Numbered from the stretch's first letter, positions 14,564 through 22,607 are shown. The stretch: 28,868 nt of DNA from an uncultured Clostridia bacterium (GCA_934463175.1 CAKSIW010000028.1:1-28868); one strand, 5' to 3'. Translations and numbers: made by a program. The notes: generated by a model from the letters alone, not told the origin.

Positions 14564-16125
14564 TATTTTGCATATTCAACCGTTCTGGTCTCGCGGATAA
14601 CGTTGACCTTTATCTGACCCGGATATTCCATTGAGCTTTCAATCTTCTTGACAATATCCTTTGCAAGAATAACGGTTTCCTCATCCGACACCTTCTCAGG
14701 CTTAACCATAATGCGGATTTCACGACCCGCCTGGATTGCAAACGACCGTTCAACACCGTTGAATGAATTTGCAATTTCCTCCAGAGTTTCAAGTCTCTTG
14801 ATATATGACTCAATATTCTCGCGTCTCGCACCAGGTCTTGCCGCCGAAATCGTGTCGGCAGCCTGAACAAGACATGCAACGCATGAATTAGGCTCAACAT
14901 CGCCATGGTGCGCCATAATTGCGTGAACGACCTTTTCGTTTTCCTTATAACGTTTTGCAATGTCCGCACCGATTGTAACGTGCGAACCCTCAACCTCATG
15001 GTCAATTGCCTTTCCAATGTCATGGAGCAAGCCTGCGCGCTTTGCAAGCGTGACATCAGCACCAAGCTCCGCCGCCATCAGTCCTGCAAGATGTGCAACC
15101 TCGATTGAATGCTTCAGAACATTCTGACCGTAGCTTGTACGGTATTTGAGACGCCCCAGAAGCTTAATCAGCTCGGGGTGCAAGCCGTGAACGCCCGTGT
15201 CAAACGTTGCCTGTTCACCTTCCTGCTTGATGATTGCCTCAACCTCGCGTCTTGATTTCTCAACCGTTTCTTCAATGCGTCCGGGGTGGATTCTTCCGTC
15301 CACAATGAGTTTTTCCAGCGACAGTCTTGCAATTTCACGTCTGACAGGGTCAAATCCCGAAAGGATAACCGCCTCGGGCGTGTCGTCAATAATCAGGTCA
15401 ATTCCCGTCAATGTCTCAATTGCACGGATATTTCTTCCCTCACGTCCGATGATTCTGCCCTTCATCTCATCATTCGGCAGCTCAACCACAGAAACGGTTG
15501 TCTCAGCAACATGGTCTGCCGCACAGCGCTGTATCGCGCCCGTTATGATGTTTCGCGCCTTGTTCTCAGCCTCGTCCTTTGCCTGATCCTCAATGCTCTT
15601 GATGAGAATTGCCGCCTCATGGCGCGTGTCGCTTTCAACCTGTTTGAGCAGCAGATCTCTCGCCTCGGGAACCGACATCTCAGCCAGCTTTTCAAGCTGG
15701 GTGAGCTGAAGCTTCTTCACCTTTTCAACCTCTTCGCGAATTGAATCAACCTCGCTCAGCTTGTGGTGAATCTGTTCTTCCTTCTTCTCCAGAACCTGAG
15801 TTTTCTTGTCGATTGAATCCTCTTTTTGCTGAACGCGTCTTTCCTGACGCTGCAGCTCGTTTCTTCTTTCCTTTATTTCCTTTTCAAGCTCGTTGCGTTC
15901 CTTATGTATTTCCTCTTTTGCCTCTAAAAGCTTTTCTTTCTTTGTATTTTCTGCGTCTCTTGACGCTTTTTTCTTTGCATCTGTAATTATTTTCTGTGCT
16001 TCCTCTTCGGCACTGCCGATTTTAACCTCAGCAACCTTTTTTCTGTACGAATATCCGTATCTGAAAGCGAGAAACATTCCCGCAATTGCAAGGACAACAA
16101 CGCCTATGAGTATTGCAATTTCCAT
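14563..16125 (-). CDS. rny: Ribonuclease Y
   Basis: This 520-residue endoribonuclease starts mRNA decay and is the same length as B. subtilis RNase Y. It has an N-terminal membrane helix (3–21), a long charged coiled coil (about 30–180), a KH RNA-binding domain with GRIIGREGRNIRAIE (223–237), and an HD metal domain with LLHDIGK (H368, D369). The C terminus is VEYAK, as in the family. The start is MEIAIL at 16125. The nearest strong Shine-Dalgarno (GAGGAGGTG) lies unusually far, 18 bases upstream, with no ATG at ideal spacing. The stop codon touches the tandem repeat array. A strong promoter lies 140 bases upstream, giving a long leader. Confidence 0.95.
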   Translation of the reverse strand: MEIAILIGVVVLAIAGMFLAFRYGYSYRKKVAEVKIGSAEEEAQKIITDAKKKASRDAENTKKEKLLEAKEEIHKERNELEKEIKERRNELQRQERRVQQKEDSIDKKTQVLEKKEEQIHHKLSEVDSIREEVEKVKKLQLTQLEKLAEMSVPEARDLLLKQVESDTRHEAAILIKSIEDQAKDEAENKARNIITGAIQRCAADHVAETTVSVVELPNDEMKGRIIGREGRNIRAIETLTGIDLIIDDTPEAVILSGFDPVRREIARLSLEKLIVDGRIHPGRIEETVEKSRREVEAIIKQEGEQATFDTGVHGLHPELIKLLGRLKYRTSYGQNVLKHSIEVAHLAGLMAAELGADVTLAKRAGLLHDIGKAIDHEVEGSHVTIGADIAKRYKENEKVVHAIMAHHGDVEPNSCVACLVQAADTISAARPGARRENIESYIKRLETLEEIANSFNGVERSFAIQAGREIRIMVKPEKVSDEETVILAKDIVKKIESSMEYPGQIKVNVIRETRTVEYAK

Positions 16126-16190
16126 TCCGTCTATGATAAAACACCTCCTCTGTTCCATAAATTTGACGATTATCAGAACTAAAATAATAT

Positions 16191-16208
16191 CTGCGAATTG
16201 CTTCGCAG
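16191..16208 (-). promoter_or_regulatory. Hairpin with GCAA tetraloop in the rny leader
   Basis: In the minus-strand transcript CTGCGAA and TTCGCAG form a perfect 7-bp stem closed by GCAA, a GNRA-type tetraloop. It lies about midway in the roughly 130-base leader between the predicted start of transcription and the rny start codon. It could affect mRNA stability or autoregulation of rny; this is an inference. Confidence 0.5.
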
Positions 16209-16264
16209 CTGCTAAACAAAGAAATACATAAATATATAATAACAACCAAATTATATACAATATA

Positions 16265-16293
16265 ATTTTAATAAATTTTCGTCAATATGTCAA
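16265..16293 (-). promoter_or_regulatory. Sigma-A promoter of rny
   Basis: On the minus strand TTGACA (16288–16293) and TAAAAT (16265–16270) are separated by exactly 17 bases. The region is AT-rich and lies between the rqcP stop and rny. It makes rny independent of the upstream rqcP operon. Confidence 0.82.
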
Positions 16294-16318
16294 GTATTTT
16301 TTAATTTTTTTGCACAAA

Positions 16319-16564
16319 TTAATCGGAAATTGCCTCATAAAGAGTTGACGCATCACTTTTTCCGACCTGCTCGCGCACATCAGTGACCCTGATTTTCAGC
16401 AAACGGCTTCCGAATCTGATTTCAATCACATCACCGACCGAAACATCATAGGACGCCTTCACAACCCTTCCGTTCACCGAAACCCTTCCTCCGTCACACG
16501 CCTCGTTTGCCACCGTGCGCCGTTTTATCAGTCTTGAAACCTTCAGATATTTGTCAAGTCTCAT
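16319..16564 (-). CDS. rqcP: S4-domain RNA-binding protein RqcP
   Basis: The 81-residue protein is almost entirely an S4 domain (MRLDKYLKVSRLIKRRT at the start, GRVSVNGRVVKAS in the middle). It matches RqcP (B. subtilis YabO, 86 residues), which helps RqcH add alanine tails to nascent chains on stalled 50S subunits. AGGAG lies 7 bases before the ATG at 16564. It follows mazG by 10 bases, as yabO follows yabN in B. subtilis. The next B. subtilis genes, yabP and yabQ, are absent here; rny follows instead. Confidence 0.92.
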   Translation of the reverse strand: MRLDKYLKVSRLIKRRTVANEACDGGRVSVNGRVVKASYDVSVGDVIEIRFGSRLLKIRVTDVREQVGKSDASTLYEAISD

Positions 16565-16574
16565 ATTTTTTCTC

Positions 16575-17264
16575 CTATCTTTCGTATTTTGAAAACTCCT
16601 GTATGAACTCCTCAAGATGACGGTTGAGTGCCACCTCGGCGTCAACATTCATGGTCTTTGCAACCGAAACAAGCTCAAACAGCATTTTACCGATATATTT
16701 CTCAGCCGCCTCGGAATCCGCGCAGCCTGCAAGAACGTTTATCATGCCCGAAATGTTATCCGCCGCAACCGCAGGCTCGTTGAAAATATACCCGTTTTTC
16801 TCCGCCTTGCCCTGAATTTTCTCGGCACGCATGAGTGACGGGAGCATTTTCGGCACACCTGCCATTTCCTCCGCAACCGTTTTCTGTCCGCGGTCATCAC
16901 GCTTAATCTGATTCCATTTTTCCAGCACCTCATCGGAATTTTCGGCAGTCTCACTGCCGAAAACGTGCGGATGCCTGTGAATCAGCTTTCTGCATATCGC
17001 GTCGGTCACGTCCTCCATTCCGTATTCTCCGTTCTCAGTCCCGATCTGCGCATGAAACACAACCTGAAGAAGAAGGTCGCCGCTCTCGTCCGCAACCTTG
17101 GCAAAATCGCCGCCGTCAATCGCCTCGACCAGTTCATAGCCCTCCTCGATTATATTCTGCTTTATGCTTTCGTGGGTCTGCTCCCTGTCCCACGGACAGC
17201 CGCCCTCACCGCGCAGCTTTTTCACAATCTCCAGCAAATCCTCAAACGTATATTTCTTTTCCAT
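16575..17264 (-). CDS. mazG: MazG nucleoside triphosphate pyrophosphohydrolase
   Basis: The 229-residue enzyme hydrolyses NTPs and dNTPs to monophosphates and clears aberrant nucleotides. The N-terminal MazG domain has GGCPWDREQTHESI, the metal-binding EExxE of IIEEGYELVEA (E40, E41, E44) and ESGDLL (E60, D63). A second, weaker MazG half follows (RKLIHRHPHVFG, then AEKIQGKAEKNGYIF). B. subtilis YabN carries an extra tetrapyrrole-methylase domain that is missing here. The ATG at 17264 has GGAGGATTTGGAG upstream. It begins 17 bases after the flippase gene. Confidence 0.93.
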   Translation of the reverse strand: MEKKYTFEDLLEIVKKLRGEGGCPWDREQTHESIKQNIIEEGYELVEAIDGGDFAKVADESGDLLLQVVFHAQIGTENGEYGMEDVTDAICRKLIHRHPHVFGSETAENSDEVLEKWNQIKRDDRGQKTVAEEMAGVPKMLPSLMRAEKIQGKAEKNGYIFNEPAVAADNISGMINVLAGCADSEAAEKYIGKMLFELVSVAKTMNVDAEVALNRHLEEFIQEFSKYER

Positions 17265-17281
17265 AACTCCAAATCCTCCGC

Positions 17282-19012
17282 TTAAAGTAATTTCCATTTC
17301 GTGAGTATTTCCGCAATTTTCTCGCCCTTGGGCATGTTCAGTATGTCCTCACGCTTAAATCCTCTGATTAAGATAATCACGGCAAGATATACCAAGCCGC
17401 CAAAAGCAATTGCCGCAACCGCCGCAAGCCGTCCCGATGAAATGTGAGAGCCGATCGCGTCATATGCCAGAAGTGCCGCCGCCCCCATTATCACCGCCGC
17501 CGCAAGCGGCTTGATGAATGTATCCATAATGCCTATTCTGATTTTCAGCAGTCTGACAATACAGATAAGATTCAAAACCGCAATCACCGCATAGCACACA
17601 TTCGTTGCAATCGGCGCACCGTCAATGCCCCAAACCGGAATGAAGAAATAGTTCATTGTGACCTTCACGATTCCGCCGGCAAGCATATTTATGACAGGAT
17701 AATACACCTTGCCGTATGCCTGCAAAACCGCATTGCTGACCGAAACCATTGCGACAAACACAACGGCAATCGCAAGCTTTTGCAGCAGGACATGCGCGTC
17801 CGCGTCACTGTAGAGCAAGCCGAGAATTGGCTTTGAAAGCACCGAAAGACCAATTGCACACGGCATCGCAAACAGCATTGTGATTCTCAGTGCGCTGCAT
17901 GTCGTGATTTTGGCTTCCTCGCTTCGTTTTGCCGCAACCGCAGTTGAAATTGCCGGCACAATGCTCATGCTCAGCCCCACGACAATTGTCAGCGGAAGAT
18001 TGAACATCGTCTGCGCCTGTCCGGTATACATTCCGTAGAGCGAATTTGCCTGTTTTTCGAGAAGGGTGATTCCGCTCCAGCCCTCAGCCGCAGCATTGCG
18101 TGCAAACTCCGTTCCCTCGCGGAACAAAAATGCATAGCTGTCAAACACCCGCGGGTTCACAACAAGACGGTTCATAATCGTTGCAAGGTCAACAAGACTT
18201 GTCAGGCTTGACACCGACGCACCGATTGTGATCGGAATTGCAATCAGGACAAGCTCTTTCATGATTGTCTTTCTCGGACGAATTGCCCTCCCCTGCTGCG
18301 GTCTTGCTTTGCCCTTTGAAAATGCATAAATTACAATCATAAGCAGGAGCGACAGCATTGTTCCGACCGTAACGCCGAAAATTGCGCCCGATGCCGCAAA
18401 CTTTGTTCTCACATCTCCCGAAAGAATCTCACGCGCCGAAATGCTGACGGGCTGACCGAGTGCGGGGTTGACCGTCATTTTCATAAACAGCAATGCGCCC
18501 GCAATTCCGATTCCGAGCTTTGCTCCTGCCTCAATGACCTCTGACGCCGCAGTCGGATACATGTTCTGCTTGCCCTGAAAATATCCCCTGTATGCCGAAA
18601 CAATCGAGACAAAGAACACCGCAGGCGAAATGACACGAATACTTTGAGCCGCGTCATTGTTTCCGAGCATTGCCGCCAGTGCGTCCGAAAACGAATACAG
18701 AATCAGACTTCCGATTATACCTATTATACCCAAAAGCAGCCGCGCCGTTTCAAAAACACGCTTTGCGTCATATTCGTCGCCGCGGGCTATGCTCTCCGCA
18801 ACCATTTTGGAAACCGCAATCGGGAACCCTGCCGTTGCAACGATAAACATGAAGGTGTATATCTGATATGCAACATTGAAAAGACCGCTGCCTTCCTTTC
18901 CGATCAGCTCATAAAGCGGAATTTTGAACACCGCGCCTATGACCTTCACAATCAGGTTCGCCGCAGCAAGCACCAGTGCGCCCTTTAAAAATGTTTTGCT
19001 TTTACTCTTCAA
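17282..19012 (-). CDS. SpoVB/YabM-family polysaccharide or lipid-linked oligosaccharide flippase
   Basis: The 576-residue membrane protein belongs to the MOP exporter superfamily, with about 14 hydrophobic helices spread over the whole length. The N-terminal GALVLAAANLIVKVIGAVFKIPLY segment and GSGLFNVAYQIYTF are typical of SpoVB-like proteins that flip lipid-linked cell-wall precursors. It starts the block that continues with mazG and rqcP, matching B. subtilis yabM-yabN-yabO. A TTG start at 19012 is chosen because GGAGG lies 8 bases upstream and no ATG is nearby. Which precursor is moved (peptidoglycan, spore cortex or teichoic intermediate) cannot be told from the sequence. Confidence 0.9.
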   Translation of the reverse strand: MKSKSKTFLKGALVLAAANLIVKVIGAVFKIPLYELIGKEGSGLFNVAYQIYTFMFIVATAGFPIAVSKMVAESIARGDEYDAKRVFETARLLLGIIGIIGSLILYSFSDALAAMLGNNDAAQSIRVISPAVFFVSIVSAYRGYFQGKQNMYPTAASEVIEAGAKLGIGIAGALLFMKMTVNPALGQPVSISAREILSGDVRTKFAASGAIFGVTVGTMLSLLLMIVIYAFSKGKARPQQGRAIRPRKTIMKELVLIAIPITIGASVSSLTSLVDLATIMNRLVVNPRVFDSYAFLFREGTEFARNAAAEGWSGITLLEKQANSLYGMYTGQAQTMFNLPLTIVVGLSMSIVPAISTAVAAKRSEEAKITTCSALRITMLFAMPCAIGLSVLSKPILGLLYSDADAHVLLQKLAIAVVFVAMVSVSNAVLQAYGKVYYPVINMLAGGIVKVTMNYFFIPVWGIDGAPIATNVCYAVIAVLNLICIVRLLKIRIGIMDTFIKPLAAAVIMGAAALLAYDAIGSHISSGRLAAVAAIAFGGLVYLAVIILIRGFKREDILNMPKGEKIAEILTKWKLL

Positions 19013-19067
19013 ACAAAATACCTCCGTTTCGCGGTTTCGGACAAAGCCGCGCCGCCGTGTCTATGCA

Positions 19068-19073
19068 ATTATA
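19068..19073 (-). promoter_or_regulatory. Possible -10 element of the spoVB-like–mazG–rqcP operon
   Basis: A minus-strand TATAAT lies about 55 bases before the TTG start within a run of AT dinucleotides. No good -35 hexamer is found at 17 bases, so the call is tentative. No other promoter candidate is visible in the 19013–19130 gap. Confidence 0.4.
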
Positions 19074-19129
19074 CATATTTATATATATATTCTTCATCGG
19101 ACAATAAAACAACCCGAGTTTGTTTCCCG

Positions 19130-19173
19130 AAAAAAAGCAAGCGCCCCCTGCCGCCGATACGGCAAGGGGCAGC
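19130..19173 (-). terminator. Rho-independent terminator of the stalk-domain gene
   Basis: On the minus strand AGC, GCCCC and TTGCCG pair with CGGCA, GGGGGC and GCT around a TATCGG loop, followed by GCTTGC and then seven T. It starts about 55 bases after the stop codon of the stalk-domain gene. Confidence 0.85.
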
Positions 19174-19228
19174 TCTCATTCAACGAATATATAATACTAT
19201 ATTTTTCCGTTTCCGTCAAGACCCCGAT

Positions 19229-20350
19229 TCAATTGCTGTTTTCGCTTTTCATCAGCTTTGTGTTTTCATAGCCGATTGTGCAGGTGCGCAGACCTGCCGC
19301 ATACGGTGCCAGAAGATATGTGTCCGCATAAATCACCGCTCCGTCCTCATCAAGCCAGAAGCCGAGCAGCCCGACGCTCTCCGAAAGGGTTTTCTTCGCA
19401 CTCTCAAAATATGCTTCAGGTTCAGAGTCGATTTCCGCCTCAAACGCCAAGAGAATCTGTTCGTTTATTTCCTCGTCCGTTCCCTCAAAAACATCACTGC
19501 GCACCAGTTCTTTTTTGTTTTTCATATCATAGCTCTTTGCCGTGACCGTGCTGTTCGGGTGTGCGCCGCCCGTATAGCTGCTTGAAATGAACTCAACCGA
19601 GAGCAAGCCGTCTCCGTTCTTTCTGACATCGAAATTCACCGAAAACTCATACGGAATGAACGGTGCGGCGTCAGCGTCGGTTTTTGAGCTGTCATACCAT
19701 TCCTGTGCGCTTTCGAGGCTTTCCTCGAGCATATACGCCATGAGTCCCTCCGCCTCAGACTTCAGCTCCGCGGTGACCTCTGCCGCATAGCTGTCCTCAC
19801 CGTCTGAAATGAGTGTCGGATATGAAACCAGAGTTGAAATCAAATCCGCCCCGCCGTCCGCACTTTTAATCGTGTCTTCAATGTAATTATAGCCGATTCT
19901 GTAGTCCCCGAATGTGTCGTTTATCACAACGGTTTTGCTTTCATCGTCCCAGTCAACCGCCGCTCCGAGAGCCTCCGCAACCGCACGGATCGGGAGCATT
20001 GTTCTTCCGTTCATGATCTCGGGTGCGGCTTCAAGCGTCTTTTCGCCGTCTGCATACATCGTGTCTGAGCCGACCGTCAGAGACGCATATTCACCCTCGC
20101 GGTATACATAAATGCTTTGGCTGTCCTCAATCCATCTGACATATGCACCCATTTTTTCAAGCACGTTTCTGAGAGGAACCAAGGTTCTGTCATTCTTAAT
20201 GACAGGCTTCTGCAAATCAAACTCAACATTTTCACCGTTAACCGTAACATGAATTTCCTCCGCGGTGTCATCTGCGGCACATACGCAAATGCCGAGAAGC
20301 ATTGCCGCCGCAGCCGCACTGCATCCGATTGTTTTCAAAAATCCGTTCAT
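19229..20350 (-). CDS. Secreted stalk-domain protein with C-terminal DUF3298/RsiV-like domain
   Basis: The 373-residue protein has a signal peptide (residues 1 to about 25). Residues 30–145 form a copper-amine-oxidase N-terminal-like stalk domain with its two characteristic NDRTLVPLRNVLEKMG and NGRTMLPIRAVAEALG repeats, common in Clostridia surface proteins. From about 150 to 365 there is a DUF4163/DUF3298-type region, marked by YTGGAHPN (259–266) and GFWLDEDGAVIYA. That domain pair occurs in RsiV (lysozyme-sensing anti-sigma factor) and in the deacetylase PdaC, but neither a sigma-binding part nor a deacetylase domain is seen here. It is likely an exported cell-wall or ligand-binding protein. 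GGAGG lies 8 bases before the ATG, with its own promoter and terminator, so it is monocistronic. Confidence 0.88.
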   Translation of the reverse strand: MNGFLKTIGCSAAAAAMLLGICVCAADDTAEEIHVTVNGENVEFDLQKPVIKNDRTLVPLRNVLEKMGAYVRWIEDSQSIYVYREGEYASLTVGSDTMYADGEKTLEAAPEIMNGRTMLPIRAVAEALGAAVDWDDESKTVVINDTFGDYRIGYNYIEDTIKSADGGADLISTLVSYPTLISDGEDSYAAEVTAELKSEAEGLMAYMLEESLESAQEWYDSSKTDADAAPFIPYEFSVNFDVRKNGDGLLSVEFISSSYTGGAHPNSTVTAKSYDMKNKKELVRSDVFEGTDEEINEQILLAFEAEIDSEPEAYFESAKKTLSESVGLLGFWLDEDGAVIYADTYLLAPYAAGLRTCTIGYENTKLMKSENSN

Positions 20351-20387
20351 AGCTTTTTCCTCCGCTCATGTTTTATTCTGTAGTATT

Positions 20388-20416
20388 ATAATATCATTAA
20401 ACAGGCACATTGTCAA
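20388..20416 (-). promoter_or_regulatory. Sigma-A promoter of the stalk-domain gene
   Basis: Minus-strand TTGACA (20411–20416) and TATTAT (20388–20393) are separated by 17 bases. The predicted start lies about 30 bases before the start codon. This is a close match to the consensus. Confidence 0.85.
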
Positions 20417-20506
20417 TCGGAGAAAACGGATTACAGCAAAAAAATAATTCATTAACCGTCCATGCAGTTCATAAACTGCCGCCGCATTATTCCTTCAACA
20501 AAAAAT

Positions 20507-20546
20507 GAGGCTGTTTAAAGAGTCGGTTGACTCTTTAAACAGCCTC
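20507..20546 (-). terminator. Strong terminator of the PTS/aldolase operon
   Basis: GAGGCTGTTTAAAGAGTC and its perfect complement form an 18-bp stem with a 4-base loop. On the minus strand it is followed by TTTTTTG. It lies about 280 bases after the last aldolase gene, which leaves an unusually long structured trailer. Confidence 0.85.
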
Positions 20547-20777
20547 AGCTTTTCCAAGGGGATAGGAAAAAAGCTTTGGAATCGGCAAACTGAGCCAAAA
20601 CTTTAGTTTTGGGTTACCCGAAGGCGTACACGGGTACGCCGAGAGGCGAAGTTTGCCGATAGCAAGAAAAGGAATAATTCTTTGAAAAATCAAATTTGTT
20701 TGATTTTTCCGCCTCAAACAAAGCGAACTATGCCATTTGTATTTCCTGTAATTTGTCCTCGTCCTTCCTTTTCTTGC
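20547..20777. repeat. Non-coding region made of a chain of hairpins (repeat-like element)
   Basis: Five foldable segments follow one another. AGCTTTTCC pairs with GGAAAAAAGCT (20547–20575). ATCGGCAAACT (20581–20591) pairs with AGTTTGCCGAT (20650–20660), enclosing CCAAAACT/AGTTTTGG and GGCGTAC/GTACGCC. GCAAGAAAAGGA (20662–20673) pairs with TCCTTTTCTTGC (20766–20777), enclosing an 11-bp stem GAAAAATCAAA/TTTGATTTTTC. No start codon with a ribosome binding site is present. It may be a decayed repeat element, a processed 3' trailer of the PTS operon, or a structured RNA. The remaining bases to 20826 show nothing recognisable. Confidence 0.6.
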
Positions 20778-20826
20778 GTTCCGGAGTTTTTTAACATCCC
20801 CTTTCTTTCAATCGGAACACTGTTTC

Positions 20827-21693
20827 TTATTTATACAGCTCTGCTTTTCCGATGTCGTTGAACAGTGACATTTTAAATTCAACAACCTTTTTCATTGCTT
20901 CAATGCAGGGCGGATATATTGCGTTCGGCTCAATCCATTTCGGATTTTCCGCAAGCACCTCGCGGCATTTTTTGTAGAATGCAAACTTGATGTCGCTTGA
21001 AATGTTGATTTTTGAAATTCCGATTTTGACAGAAGCCGCAATTTCATCATCAGGGTTGCTTGAACCGCCGTGAAGAACAAGCGGAATGTCAACCGTTTCG
21101 CGGATTGTTTTGAGCAAATCGAGCTTCAGCTCGGGCTTCATATTCTTAGGATAGATTCCGTGAGCCGTTCCGATTGCAACAGCCAGCGAATCAATTCCCG
21201 TCTTTTCGATGAAGTCCTTTGCCTGCTGAGGATCGGTGTAGATTATGTCATTCGCACCGCCTTCATAGGAATCACCCGTTGTTCCGATTGTTCCAAGTTC
21301 AGCTTCAACAGAAACGTCCGAAACCCTTGCAACCTCAACAACCTTTTTCGTGATTGCAATATTATCCTCATATGACATATGCGACGCGTCAATCATAACC
21401 GAGGTGAAGCCGCAGCGTATTGCACGGAGAATTTCTTCAAACTTGCCGCCGTGGTCAAGATGAATCACCATCGGCACTCTTGACTTGTTTGCCTCTTCAA
21501 TGCATGTCTTGATGAAGCTGTCGCCCAGAAATTCAAGCTCTGTGGGGTGAATTGCCAGAATGACAGGCGCATTTTTTTCATTTGCGCTCTCAACAACGCC
21601 CTTCAGAATTGCCTCGCTTCCGATGTTGAATGCGGGAACCGCAAACTCGTTTTTATCCGCAACCGCCAAAAGTTCTTTCATATTCATTAACAT
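20827..21693 (-). CDS. Class II ketose-bisphosphate aldolase (FbaA/GatY/KbaY family), paralogue A
   Basis: The 288-residue enzyme cleaves a ketose phosphate into DHAP and an aldehyde using a divalent metal. Visible residues are HLDHGG (D80, H81), VEAELG (E132), AIGTAHGIY (metal ligand H178), LVLHGGSS (H208) and KINISSD for phosphate binding. The length of about 285 and the GTAHG motif fit the tagatose-/fructose-bisphosphate aldolase group. It keeps the usual IDASHMSYEDN loop. The ATG at 21693 has AAGGAG 10 bases upstream. It is the last gene of the PTS operon, 18 bases after its paralogue. The true substrate (fructose-1,6-bisphosphate, tagatose-1,6-bisphosphate or a ketose-1-phosphate) is open. 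Confidence 0.93.
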   Translation of the reverse strand: MLMNMKELLAVADKNEFAVPAFNIGSEAILKGVVESANEKNAPVILAIHPTELEFLGDSFIKTCIEEANKSRVPMVIHLDHGGKFEEILRAIRCGFTSVMIDASHMSYEDNIAITKKVVEVARVSDVSVEAELGTIGTTGDSYEGGANDIIYTDPQQAKDFIEKTGIDSLAVAIGTAHGIYPKNMKPELKLDLLKTIRETVDIPLVLHGGSSNPDDEIAASVKIGISKINISSDIKFAFYKKCREVLAENPKWIEPNAIYPPCIEAMKKVVEFKMSLFNDIGKAELYK

Positions 21694-21711
21694 AACAGCA
21701 AATCTCCTTTT

Positions 21712-22575
21712 TTATTTTAAATTTTTATTTTTTCCCTCCGAGCCTGAAAGACCGATGTAATATCTCACAAGCTCGCGGCTTTCCTTTTCCGTACCGTGAA
21801 TCAGGTCAAAATAGTTTATGTCGGGATTCTCACGCAGCAGACGCGCCGCCGCGTCTCGGTTTGCATTCATGAAATCGCAGCCGACGTTGATTTTGTTAAT
21901 GCCGCCTCTGACCGATTCCAGAATGTTTTCCTTTCCCGACCCCGAGCCTCCGTGAAGAACAAGCGGCGCGCCCGTCAGCCTCTTGATTTCATGCAGCCGC
22001 TCAAAATCAAATCTCGGCACCATTCCGTCGGGATAGTTCCCGTGCGACGTTCCGATTGAAATTGCCAGAGCGTCAATTCCCGTCTGCTCAACAAAGATTT
22101 TCGCCTGTCCGGGGTCTGTATACATTGCGGTCTGTGTGAACTCTCCGCCCTCGCTTGCGCCAAGACACCCGATTTCACCTTCAACGCTCACACCCCGTGC
22201 ATGAGCATATTCTGCAATCTCCTTTGTCATTTTGATGTTACCCTCAAGATCAAACCTTGACGCGTCAACCATGACCGACGAAAACCCGTCATCAATTGCC
22301 TTTATGATATATTCCTTCTCCTCGCCGTGGTCAAGATTGAGTGCCACGCAAACCCCTGCTCTTTCCGCAAGCGTTTTCACAGCGGGCGTAATCAGCGCGC
22401 TGTCACAGTGAGTGAGAAGATGGTCGCGGAAGATGTTCACGATAATCGGCGCGTCCGACTCCTCCGCTGCGGATATAACCGTTCTCGCTGTTTCAATATT
22501 GAAGCAGTTTATCGCCATGACCGCATAGTTGTTTGCATTCGCATCGGCAAGCATATTTTTCATTGAAACATACAT
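21712..22575 (-). CDS. Class II ketose-bisphosphate aldolase, paralogue B
   Basis: The 287-residue protein is a divergent second aldolase. Metal and catalytic residues are kept: NLDHGE (D82, H83), GEIGCLG (E134), GTSHGNY (H178), LVLHGGSG (H208) and KINVGCD. The substrate-side loop is changed: VDASRFDLEGN replaces the canonical DASHMSYEDN, and LDHGEE replaces LDHGG. GGAGG lies 10 bases before the ATG at 22575. It lies 32 bases after EIIC and is co-transcribed with paralogue A. The changed loop suggests a different sugar-phosphate stereochemistry or non-bisphosphate substrate rather than simple redundancy. Confidence 0.9.
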   Translation of the reverse strand: MYVSMKNMLADANANNYAVMAINCFNIETARTVISAAEESDAPIIVNIFRDHLLTHCDSALITPAVKTLAERAGVCVALNLDHGEEKEYIIKAIDDGFSSVMVDASRFDLEGNIKMTKEIAEYAHARGVSVEGEIGCLGASEGGEFTQTAMYTDPGQAKIFVEQTGIDALAISIGTSHGNYPDGMVPRFDFERLHEIKRLTGAPLVLHGGSGSGKENILESVRGGINKINVGCDFMNANRDAAARLLRENPDINYFDLIHGTEKESRELVRYYIGLSGSEGKNKNLK

Positions 22576-22607
22576 AATATGTCAGCCTCCTCTGTTTTTG
22601 TCACAAA

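Noticed and set aside
13784..14634. Three overlapping plus-strand open frames of 132–277 codons with repeated segments such as FFPFSAVSPPRNQAF
   Set aside because: They are translations of the tandem array. Unit length 98 is not a multiple of three, so each unit changes frame, and the same peptide appears in all three frames. No ribosome binding site is seen.
16126..16260. Longer RNase Y N terminus with a second hydrophobic stretch
   Set aside because: The upstream part lies in the untranslated leader after the predicted promoter, and the 520-residue form matches the family length and start.
20535..20717. 60-codon minus-strand open frame downstream of aldolase A
   Set aside because: It coincides with the hairpin chain and has neither ribosome binding site nor protein-like composition.
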